NCBI GenBank assembly: GCA_011053245.1
Contig: DRGS01000100.1
Location: 1 to 19,622, forward strand
From: Phycisphaerales bacterium
GTDB taxonomy: Bacteria > Planctomycetota > Phycisphaerae > Sedimentisphaerales > Anaerohalosphaeraceae
Direction: 5' to 3'
Length of the DNA stretch: 19,622 bases
Shown here piece after piece: positions 8,271 through 14,644 of this stretch. Each line of letters opens with the position of its first letter. The stretch's first letter is position 1. The notes under the pieces were generated by a model. It was not told where the DNA came from and did no database searches. It saw only the letters and a program-made list of their open reading frames with translations. Both the position numbers and the translations under genes were made by a program.

Positions 8271-10256
8271 TTGATCGACTTTAACAACCCTGACAGCCTG
8301 AGCGTTAGCGACATTCTCAGTGAAAACGGACTGATAGCAAAGACGTACGACGGTTACGAAGAACGGCCCCAGCAGGTGGAGATGGCTCTGGCGGTGCAGA
8401 AGGCTTTCAACGAAGGTTCCCATTTGGCCGTCGAAGCCGGAACCGGCGTAGGCAAAAGCTTTGCGTATCTTGTAAGCGCGATCGATCAGGTACTGCGAAA
8501 ACGCGGTAAGGTCATCATAAGCACATACACCATCAGCTTGCAGGAGCAACTCATCAATAAGGACATCCCGTTTCTGGCGGACGTCATAGGCGGCGATTTT
8601 ACCGCGTGCCTTGCCAAGGGCAGAACCAATTATCTTTGCAAGCGGCGTCTCGATTATGCAATTGCCAGACAGAAGGGTCAATTTCAGGAATTGATCGATG
8701 ACATCATGCTTGTCGCGGCGTGGGCGTCCGATACGAAGGATGGGTCATTGAGCGACATGCCCGAAGTTCCGTCACCAGGGGTTTGGGACGCGGTAAAAAG
8801 CGAACACGGTAATTGCCGCGGAAGAAAGTGTCCGCACTTTCGAGATTGCTTTTACTGGAAGGCCAGGCGAAAACTGGATACCGCTAATATAATCGTTGCA
8901 AATCATGCCCTGCTCTTTAGCGATCTTGTGCTAAAGGAGGTTTCGCCCGGAATACTGCCCGAATACAATTTCGTGGTCATCGACGAAGCCCATAATGTCG
9001 AGCATGTCGCAGAGGATCATTTCGGAATAAACATAACGAATTATACCATCAGCTATCTGCTAAGCCACCTATACAACACCCGAACGCGAAGAGGCCTGTT
9101 AGCCTTTATCACCGGAGCCGATAACGTAATAGCTCTCGTCGAAAAATGCACAGAAGCGGCAAAGGTTTTCTTTACGCAGGTCCAGGCATGGCACGAGCAC
9201 GCAAAGGATGAAACTTCCGGAAAGTGTCATCCCAACTTTGTCGACGACAATATAACGGAAACGCTAAAAGAGCTTCGAGTTGCCTTGGGTGAACTTTCTA
9301 AAAAGGGCGAAGATGAAGATGACAGATTTGAATTCGAAAGATATATTGACCGCTGCAAGGGGCTTGAAGAGTCTATAAAAGAATTTCTTACCCAGCCGCA
9401 GGAGGGCAGTATCTACTGGGTCGAGGTCAGCAAGGGCAGGCGAAGGCGTATATCGCTGCGAAGCGCTCCGCTCAATGTCGGCCCGGACATCAAGAGGTGC
9501 CTGTTCGATAAGTTCGATTCGGTCATTATGACAAGCGCAACACTCAGTTGCGACGGTAGCGATGACGCCGGCGGGTTCGAGTTTTTCGCCGGGCGGATAG
9601 GCCTTGAAGATTTCAGGGCTTTGCAGCTTGGCTCGCCCTTCGATTACAAACGACAGGTAACGATGTACGTCGAAGCCGACCTGCCCGAACCTAATAATAA
9701 AGATTTCCACGCCGAGGCAATGGAGAAGGTAAAGAAATATCTCCTCCAGACCGACGGCAAGGCGTTCGTACTTTTCACCAGTTATGTGATGCTGCGGAAA
9801 TTCGCCGACGGGCTTACCGATTTTCTTGCCGAAAACCAAATGGAACTACTTACTCAGGGCGGCGGAACCGACCGCTCCACTCTATTGGAGCATTTCAAAG
9901 ACGACCATAGAAGCGTGCTTTTCGGAACCGATAGCTTCTGGCAAGGTGTCGACGTCCCAGGCCAGGCTCTGAGCAATGTCATAATCGTCCGTTTGCCATT
10001 TGCCGTACCGAATCACCCGCTAATACAGGGCCGGATCGAGCAGATTCGTCAAAAAGGCGAAAGTCCATTCTTTACATATCAGCTTCCCATGGCTATTATA
10101 AGGTTTAAGCAGGGCTTCGGAAGGCTCGTGCGGAACAAAACCGACACCGGCATCGTCGTTGTACTTGACAGCCGCATCGTGCGAAAAAATTACGGCAAGA
10201 GGTTCTTGTCGGCAATGCCCGATTGTACGGTTGAGGTGATAACTAAAAATTCTTGA
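8271..10256 (+). CDS. dinG: ATP-dependent helicase, DinG/XPD type with Fe-S cysteines
   Basis: Superfamily 2 DNA helicase of 661 residues. The order is: Q-like RPQQVEMA (32-39), Walker A AGTGVGKS (56-63), STYTISLQEQL, an iron-sulfur insert with Cys123, Cys182, Cys187 and Cys193, DEAH box VVIDEAHN (235-242), MTSATLS, then GTDSFWQGVDVPG and the motif VI QGFGRLVRN. The four spaced cysteines are the pattern that binds a 4Fe-4S cluster in XPD and in DinG of Escherichia type, so 5'-3' unwinding of damaged or R-loop DNA is expected. No exonuclease domain is fused, unlike DinG of Bacillus type. The start is TTG 8271, nine bases after the previous stop; the first ATG would be at codon 37, inside the conserved region. 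Confidence 0.9.
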   Translation: MIDFNNPDSLSVSDILSENGLIAKTYDGYEERPQQVEMALAVQKAFNEGSHLAVEAGTGVGKSFAYLVSAIDQVLRKRGKVIISTYTISLQEQLINKDIPFLADVIGGDFTACLAKGRTNYLCKRRLDYAIARQKGQFQELIDDIMLVAAWASDTKDGSLSDMPEVPSPGVWDAVKSEHGNCRGRKCPHFRDCFYWKARRKLDTANIIVANHALLFSDLVLKEVSPGILPEYNFVVIDEAHNVEHVAEDHFGINITNYTISYLLSHLYNTRTRRGLLAFITGADNVIALVEKCTEAAKVFFTQVQAWHEHAKDETSGKCHPNFVDDNITETLKELRVALGELSKKGEDEDDRFEFERYIDRCKGLEESIKEFLTQPQEGSIYWVEVSKGRRRRISLRSAPLNVGPDIKRCLFDKFDSVIMTSATLSCDGSDDAGGFEFFAGRIGLEDFRALQLGSPFDYKRQVTMYVEADLPEPNNKDFHAEAMEKVKKYLLQTDGKAFVLFTSYVMLRKFADGLTDFLAENQMELLTQGGGTDRSTLLEHFKDDHRSVLFGTDSFWQGVDVPGQALSNVIIVRLPFAVPNHPLIQGRIEQIRQKGESPFFTYQLPMAIIRFKQGFGRLVRNKTDTGIVVVLDSRIVRKNYGKRFLSAMPDCTVEVITKNS

Positions 10257-10277
10257 TACTTCAGACAGGAGTTTGTT

Positions 10278-11141
10278 ATGACGCTTTACATTAACGACGA
10301 AAAAATCGACGATGCCCGGATACAAGCCGAGTTTGAAAGGCTCAAGCCCGATTACGAAAAGGCTTTTGCCGATCAGTCTCCTCAGGAGCAGGAAAAGCAG
10401 CTTTTGGAGTGGTCCAGGGAAAATGTAATCGAGCATGTACTCATGCGACAGACCGCTCTGAAAAAGTGCGAACCGATAGACGCTGCCAAGATTGACACCG
10501 TTTTTAATGAAGCTGTGGAAAACGCCGGTGGAAGAGATAAGTTTTTCGAGAAGATCGGTTTGGCTCCGGATAAAGAAGCGGAAGTTAAAAAAAGTATTGA
10601 AGAGCAAATGCGGTTGGAGGACATAGTCAAATCGCTGACAGCCAACGCCAAAGAGCCAACGGAAAAAGATATCAAAAAATATTATGACCGGAACATGGAC
10701 AGGTTCCTTATCCCGGAAACGATCAGAGCCTCACACATCATAAAGCACACCGGCCAGGACGTTGACCCGGCAAAGGCAAAAGAAGAGATCGATGAAATAT
10801 ACGCCGGGATCATCGAGAAAGATAACTTTGAGGAAGTAGCGTCACAGCATTCAGACTGCCCGGAAAACGCCGGCGACCTCGGATATTTTGCAAGGGGCCA
10901 GATGGTCCAGCGGTTTGAGGACGTCGCCTTTAAGCTTGAAGTCGGCCAAATGAGCGAACCGTTCGAGACCGAGTTCGGATTCCACATCGCAAAGGTATTC
11001 GATAAGAAAGAATCCATGCACTGCCCGCTTGAAGATGTCAAAGAGCTTATCGTTAAAGAACTGACAGAGGGAAACCAACAACGCGAAATAGAAAAGTTCA
11101 TCGACGCCGAAAAAGAAAAAGCGACCATAGAAGACAAATGA
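10278..11141 (+). CDS. Parvulin-type peptidyl-prolyl isomerase, no signal peptide
   Basis: A 287-residue SurA/PrsA-like protein. Residues 1-145 are a charged, helical N-terminal chaperone-like part. The rotamase domain spans about 148-243: IRASHIIKH (149-157), FEEVASQHSDCPENAGDLGYFARGQMV with the family GGDLGWF-like segment, then FEDVAFKLEVGQMSEPFETEFGFHIAKV. The C-terminus is a charged helix. There is no hydrophobic N-terminus, so unlike most of this family it should be cytosolic. ATG 10278 has AGGAG eight bases upstream and follows dinG by 21 bases, so the two are probably cotranscribed. It may act as a folding helper for cytosolic clients. Family call is firm; client proteins are unknown. 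Confidence 0.88.
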   Translation: MTLYINDEKIDDARIQAEFERLKPDYEKAFADQSPQEQEKQLLEWSRENVIEHVLMRQTALKKCEPIDAAKIDTVFNEAVENAGGRDKFFEKIGLAPDKEAEVKKSIEEQMRLEDIVKSLTANAKEPTEKDIKKYYDRNMDRFLIPETIRASHIIKHTGQDVDPAKAKEEIDEIYAGIIEKDNFEEVASQHSDCPENAGDLGYFARGQMVQRFEDVAFKLEVGQMSEPFETEFGFHIAKVFDKKESMHCPLEDVKELIVKELTEGNQQREIEKFIDAEKEKATIEDK

Positions 11142-11162
11142 CCCGCAAACTAACTGCTGTCT

Positions 11163-11192
11163 TTGACGTATATTATGAGGAAGGGCTATAAG
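11163..11192 (+). promoter_or_regulatory. Sigma-70-like promoter candidate for msrBA
   Basis: TTGACG (11163-11168, 5 of 6) and TATAAG (11187-11192, 5 of 6) are 18 bases apart. A transcript starting about seven bases after the -10 would begin almost at the GTG 11207 start, leaving almost no leader for that start but a full leader for the internal ATG 11336. Confidence 0.5.
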
Positions 11193-11206
11193 TTAGGGAA
11201 AAGAAA

Positions 11207-12208
11207 GTGTTTATTAGGCGGATATTGTTCTTATTAATGGTCGCAGTTCTTTTGAGTGTGTCAATATGGTATGCCGGCAGCAGGGGGGTATCGCCTCTCG
11301 AAAAGGATCGGTATCTGTCCGCAGGAGTTAGGAAAATGGAAAACGATGATAATGACAGCAGTTTCAATGACTTGACACCGGAAGAAGAATCGATAATTAT
11401 CCATAAAGGGACAGAGTCCTCTTTCACCGGGAAATACGACAAACACAAAGAGATCGGTACGTATGTCTGCAAGAGATGTGACGCAAAGCTTTTTACCTCC
11501 AGCGACAAATTCCAATCAAACTGTGGTTGGCCCAGCTTTGACGACGCTATTGCCGAAGCTGTAAAAACTTTGCCCGACGCAGACGGCGTAAGGACCGAGA
11601 TATTGTGTGCCAACTGCGACGGCCACCTCGGCCATGTTTTTAGCGGAGAGGGACTTACTCCGAAGGATACGCGACATTGTGTCAATTCTCTTTCGCTCAA
11701 CTTCATAAAACCCCCGCAAGCCGATGAAAAACAAAAGGCGTATTTTGCTGGTGGTTGTTTTTGGGGTGTCGAACACTTTTTCCAGAAAGCCCCCGGCGTA
11801 ATTTCCACGCAGGTCGGTTACATGGGCGGGCAAAAGGCAAATCCGACTTATGAGGAAGTCTGCAGCGGAACCACCGGCTATGCTGAAACGATGGAGGTTG
11901 TTTATGACCCGAATGAGACGGATTTTGAGACCCTGGCGAAATTATTCTTTGAGATCCATGATCCCGAACAGGTAAACCGTCAAGGCCCTGATGTGGGCAC
12001 GCAGTATCGGTCGGTCGTATTCTATAACGACAGCAGCGAAAAAGAGATTGCAACCAAACTGATCGATACCCTGAAGAAAAAAGGTTACAAAGTCGCCACC
12101 GAGATCGCCATAGCCGATAAATTCTGGCTGGCGGAGGATTACCACCAGCAGTACTACGAAAAGAAAAAAGGCTTGCCCTATTGCCATTCATACCAAAAAA
12201 GGTTCTAA
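11207..12208 (+). CDS. msrBA: Bifunctional methionine sulfoxide reductase, MsrB-MsrA fusion
   Basis: Repairs both R and S epimers of methionine sulfoxide. The MsrB domain (about 55-168) has zinc pairs CKRC (88-91) and CANC (134-137), SNCGWPSF with likely recycling Cys106, and catalytic Cys158 in RHCVNS. The MsrA domain (about 176-333) has GGCFWGVE with nucleophile Cys184, the EEVCSGTTGYAE segment and C-terminal Cys near residue 326. The B-before-A order is a known variant of the better-known A-B fusion. The N-terminus FIRRILFLLMVAVLLSVSIW is a membrane anchor or signal, so the enzyme should face the periplasm. Start GTG 11207 follows AGGGAA. A second start, ATG 11336, has AGGAG eight bases upstream and would drop the anchor. 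The catalytic domains are complete. Confidence 0.94.
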   Translation: MFIRRILFLLMVAVLLSVSIWYAGSRGVSPLEKDRYLSAGVRKMENDDNDSSFNDLTPEEESIIIHKGTESSFTGKYDKHKEIGTYVCKRCDAKLFTSSDKFQSNCGWPSFDDAIAEAVKTLPDADGVRTEILCANCDGHLGHVFSGEGLTPKDTRHCVNSLSLNFIKPPQADEKQKAYFAGGCFWGVEHFFQKAPGVISTQVGYMGGQKANPTYEEVCSGTTGYAETMEVVYDPNETDFETLAKLFFEIHDPEQVNRQGPDVGTQYRSVVFYNDSSEKEIATKLIDTLKKKGYKVATEIAIADKFWLAEDYHQQYYEKKKGLPYCHSYQKRF

Positions 12209-12228
12209 AAACTGTAGTCATTTTTTTT

Positions 12229-12310
12229 ATCCGCGGATTTCGCAGATTAACACGGATTTTAAACAACTTTGCCACAGAGGACACCGAGAAAACTGAGGAC
12301 CACAGAGAAC
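12229..12310. repeat. Degenerate short-period intergenic repeat, GCAGATT and CACAGAG types
   Basis: Two blocks sit side by side. The first (12229-12260) holds CGCGGATTT, CGCAGATTA and ACACGGATTTT in a row, roughly nine to eleven bases apart. The second (12271-12310) repeats CACAGAGG, ACACCGAGA, ACTGAGGA and CACAGAGAA at a similar step. Chance translation in frame gives ATEDTEKTED, a string I know from spurious predicted proteins in many environmental genomes, so this is likely a dispersed element rather than a gene. Confidence 0.65.
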
Positions 12311-12784
12311 TACTAAAAAGGGGTTTGGAGGTAGTGAAAAAATTGGGTTTGCTTTTCATTTTTTTGTTTTTTGCTTGGGTATCACCCGAAAGCCGCGGTT
12401 TCTCCTTTTTTAAAATTGGCTTTAAATTGGCTTTGTTTGGCTTTGTTCCGTTTTGGGTTTTGGGGGATAAATCGTTGTAAGTTCCTATATCGTAAGGGGT
12501 TGCAGTGTATTTTTGGCTGTTTAAATTGGCTTTGTTTTTCACTTTTTTGTTTGCCGAAATCATGTTTTTATCCAGAAAAGGTGAGAGTTCTGTGGTGTTT
12601 TGCGATGTTTCTGTTTTTTGTTGTTTTTTCATGTTTTTGTACCCCATTACCCGCAACAATATATCCCGATTATTAGGCTTCTATTATACAAACCTTGGAG
12701 TTTTTTGTCAACTAAATTATTTGAAACGCGAAGAAAATTAGGGTGGTGGTGGAAAGTGAAGTGAAATTGGTAAGGGAGGATATA
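12311..12784. other. T-rich gene-free stretch with repeated AAATTGGCTTT
   Basis: No credible gene is seen. The stretch is strongly T-rich on the + strand, and open frames here code only Phe/Leu-rich low-complexity chains, or Lys/Asn-rich chains on the other strand. It holds three copies of AAATTGGCTTT and ends with the ribosome site AAGGGAGGA (12772-12780) of the leader ORF. A promoter for the two following genes is expected here, but no -35/-10 pair stands out; TATTAT at 12682 lacks a partner. Confidence 0.6.
12413..12537. repeat. Three direct copies of AAATTGGCTTT
   Basis: AAATTGGCTTT occurs at 12413-12423, then immediately at 12424-12434 and again at 12523-12533; the last two extend to AAATTGGCTTTGTTT. 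A partial TTTGGCTTTGTT lies at 12436. The opposite strand reads AAAGCCAATTT, which in translation gives recurring KANL. Such recurring short peptides mark dispersed intergenic repeats rather than a protein. Confidence 0.6.
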
Positions 12785-12832
12785 ATGGATAAGTTGCCAA
12801 AGCCCTTGCTTTCGAGTACAATCCCGGTATGA
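12785..12832 (+). CDS. Leader ORF, 15 codons, overlapping the next gene
   Basis: ATG 12785 opens MDKLPKPLLSSTIPV and stops at TGA 12830-12832. The ribosome site GGAGG (12775-12779) lies five bases upstream, the strongest in this region, while the following membrane gene has none of its own. Stop and start overlap as ATGA (12829-12832), the classic arrangement for reinitiation. The peptide shows no run of one amino acid that would suggest attenuation. It may be a real coupling peptide or the relic of a longer gene's start. No homolog is recognised. Confidence 0.55.
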   Translation: MDKLPKPLLSSTIPV

Positions 12833-13413
12833 AAATGAGGAAAATTAAATCAATTACATTAGCCCTTATTGTATTTTTATTTTTTATTATTTGCCAACAG
12901 AATTTTTACAACTCAAGGATACCATTATCACTATCCGAATATAATCCTCCTGAGAACTCATCGAATCTGACAAAATGGGGTTATGATATGTCTTATGCTG
13001 CGTTGAAAGTAGTCTACGAACACCCTGAATGGAGAACCGATCTTCATCCCAAGTATGGTATTCTTGGTAATGTTATATTAGTTTTGCGTTATCCTGAAAA
13101 CTTAGTTCAATCTACTGTGGAGAGTACAATTTTTCTGTTGCCTGGTTTTCTGGGATATATTCTTGGTATGCTTCTGTCACGCATCATTAAGATAGGAAGA
13201 ACTTTTTGGCCTTGGGTTGGTTTTTATGTTTTTTTATTCCTCATGGTTTTGGGGAATATTTATGTGGATCACAAACATCATGGTATCTCTTTCAAAATCG
13301 GATGGTATTTCCCTATTGCAATTATACTTATCTACCCAGCATTTTCATTAATCGTTGATTTATGGAGAAACGAAAAGATCGCTAAAGAAAAAAGCGGTGT
13401 AGTTAACCGCTAA
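12829..13413 (+). CDS. Small multi-pass membrane protein, unknown
   Basis: I do not recognise this 194-residue protein. Four hydrophobic segments are visible: about 7-23 (LALIVFLFFIICQ), 98-117 (ESTIFLLPGFLGYILGMLLS), 126-146 (TFWPWVGFYVFLFLMVLGNI) and 157-177 (IGWYFPIAIILIYPAFSLIV). A polar loop of about 75 residues between the first two carries EHPEWRTDLHPKYGILG and would be outside the cytosol if the N-terminus is inside. The tail NEKIAKEKSG is basic. ATG 12829 overlaps the leader ORF stop; ATG 12835 is an alternative. Base composition is far lower in G+C than the flanking operons (bases 12841-12900 have 12 G or C of 60), which suggests transfer or relaxed constraint. Confidence 0.65.
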   Translation: MKMRKIKSITLALIVFLFFIICQQNFYNSRIPLSLSEYNPPENSSNLTKWGYDMSYAALKVVYEHPEWRTDLHPKYGILGNVILVLRYPENLVQSTVESTIFLLPGFLGYILGMLLSRIIKIGRTFWPWVGFYVFLFLMVLGNIYVDHKHHGISFKIGWYFPIAIILIYPAFSLIVDLWRNEKIAKEKSGVVNR

Positions 13414-13440
13414 GCGATTTGAGCAGTGGCAAGGTTTTTC

Positions 13441-13492
13441 TTACCTGTCTAACCTACCACCGCTCAGATCGACCCGATAGCAAGACAGGTGA
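13441..13492 (+). promoter_or_regulatory. Inverted repeat covering a ribosome site
   Basis: ACCTGTCT (13443-13450) and AGACAGGT (13483-13490) are perfect complements, extended outward by a T-G wobble and a T-A pair. The 3' arm contains the AGGTGA that serves the next gene's ATG. A smaller ATCG/CGAT hairpin (13468-13478) lies inside the loop. Folding would hide the ribosome site. Confidence 0.5.
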
Positions 13493-13493
13493 A

Positions 13494-14369
13494 ATGATGA
13501 GGATAGACAAAAACGGAAAGATCATACCAAATCATCAAGAGTCGGCGGATTCTTTAGATTACAATAACGAGCTTACACAAGAACTTGAAAACTATAGTAA
13601 ATCAATAGAAAAGTATGTCACAGGTGACGAATATAACCGCCTTCCCGCTTCCCTGAAAGCCACATATAATCCAGAAAGATTTTATAATGATATAATTCAT
13701 GGTGATATTGAACGGTTATGCATTCCAGAAAGCGATAACTTAGTAAATCCGGCTAATTATGTTCAGTCTTCATTTGAATGGATTGTTAAAGCTACAGGCT
13801 TCATAGCAGAACATTTAAATCGGTGGATTGAGGAGCAATTGACACCGGAGTTGAAATTTTGGTATAGACCTTCCCATTCAAAACCATTCACAGAGCGTCT
13901 TATCGCGATCAATAAAGCATGTGAAGACTTATTAAATGTTCTACCGGCCAGACTTCCAAATTTTCCGCAACGCTTCATCGAAAAGCATAAAGAATTGAAA
14001 CGTGTGGCCTCAGAAGCGGATTCCCGCAGTACTTGTGATCTTGAAAATGGCATACACAATTTCAAGTTAGCCTCCGAGACTTTTCATAAAACAATATTAG
14101 CAATTCATTCTGAGGCTTTGTTGTATGTTGAGACAAAGGCAAAACAGGCAGGGGAAGAGAAGTCAGCAGAAACAGAGCAGGGAAATAAAGCTATAAACAA
14201 GCCAGAGAACAAAACCCGCAAAATCTTTGGAGACAAATTTGAAGTATTCGGTCTTCCGATAGATTACAAGAATTTATTGTATAAAATAAAGAACTGGCCA
14301 TGTGTAGCAAAGAGAATTAAAGCAATTAAAAACTTAATAGAATGCAAGCTAAAAAAAACTGAAAAATAG
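13494..14369 (+). CDS. Soluble helical protein, unknown
   Basis: I do not recognise this 291-residue protein. It is polar, rich in Glu, Lys and Asn, with no signal peptide or membrane segment, and most of it should be alpha-helical. Visible parts: an N-terminal acidic helix (25-45), a Trp-containing middle (SSFEWIVKATGFIAEHLNRW, 92-111), a Pro-rich turn near 128-158, helices to about 215, a charged linker (218-245) and a basic C-terminus ending KAIKNLIECKLKKTEK. The frame is open back to TTG 13419, but that has no ribosome site; AGGTGA at 13487-13492 fits ATG 13494 or 13497. It follows the membrane gene by 80 bases and shares its low G+C, so the two look like one unit. Residues that would mark an enzyme are not evident. 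Confidence 0.65.
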   Translation: MMRIDKNGKIIPNHQESADSLDYNNELTQELENYSKSIEKYVTGDEYNRLPASLKATYNPERFYNDIIHGDIERLCIPESDNLVNPANYVQSSFEWIVKATGFIAEHLNRWIEEQLTPELKFWYRPSHSKPFTERLIAINKACEDLLNVLPARLPNFPQRFIEKHKELKRVASEADSRSTCDLENGIHNFKLASETFHKTILAIHSEALLYVETKAKQAGEEKSAETEQGNKAINKPENKTRKIFGDKFEVFGLPIDYKNLLYKIKNWPCVAKRIKAIKNLIECKLKKTEK

Positions 14370-14433
14370 GTTTTTGGTTAGCTTCCGCGTGGGGATGGCC
14401 AGTCCCAATTAGCAGTTGAGGTTTTCTTTTGGC

Positions 14434-14460
14434 AAAAAAAACTCCTTGCCCATAGCAAGG
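14434..14460 (-). terminator. Terminator-like hairpin on the - strand
   Basis: Read on the - strand, CCTTGC (14460-14455), loop of five, GCAAGG (14449-14444), two bases, then eight T. This is a proper intrinsic-terminator shape. No - strand gene is seen leading into it, so it may be a relic or may end antisense transcription from the downstream side. Confidence 0.5.
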
Positions 14461-14487
14461 TTGTGTCTTAAGATGAGACTGGAAACC

Positions 14488-14518
14488 GCCTTCCGTCTTC
14501 GCTGAAGCTACGGAGGGC
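14488..14518. repeat. REP-like hairpin, first unit
   Basis: GCCTTCCGT (14488-14496) pairs with ACGGAGGGC (14510-14518) through nine positions with one G-T wobble. An inner CTTC/GAAG stem closes a three-base loop, with a two-base bulge. The CTTCGCTGAAGCTACGGAGG core resembles dispersed intergenic elements I know from many environmental genomes. Confidence 0.55.
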
Positions 14519-14545
14519 AGGATGGCGGGTGCTATTTTATTGTGG

Positions 14546-14570
14546 ATTCCTGCCAAAAACATGCAGGAAT
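14546..14570. repeat. REP-like hairpin, second unit
   Basis: ATTCCTGC (14546-14553) and GCAGGAAT (14563-14570) form a perfect 8 bp stem with a nine-base loop, followed by GACA. The form GGATTCCTGC-GCAGGAATGACA is a recurrent intergenic palindrome in many bacteria. It lies 27 bases after the first unit. Confidence 0.55.
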
Positions 14571-14644
14571 GACAGTTGAGAGTGGCAATGACAGGTCGTA
14601 TCTACCACTTGGCTAAAGTGTAACTATTTTTTCAGGAGTTAAAA

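Noticed and set aside
12229..12540. CRISPR array
   Set aside because: The repeats are degenerate, 9-15 bases long, and lack regular spacers; no cas gene is nearby.
11703..12659. Open frame of 318 codons on the - strand
   Set aside because: It runs antisense to the MsrA domain and then through the repeat-rich spacer. Its Lys/Asn-rich half reflects repeats, and no protein motif is visible.
12181..12741. Overlapping + strand open frames after msrBA
   Set aside because: They begin inside msrBA or in T-rich DNA and give Phe/Leu-rich chains plus the ATEDTE string typical of repeat translation. No ribosome sites fit.
14576..14604. TTGAGA-N17-TATCTA as a promoter for the YchF-cinA pair
   Set aside because: The -35 is good, but the -10 matches only three of six, and it partly follows a repeat unit.
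14605..14633. CACTT/AAGTG hairpin followed by T6, a terminator shape on the + strand
   Set aside because: The stem is only 5 bp and the T run starts seven bases after it, next to the ribosome site of the YchF-family gene. Too weak to list.
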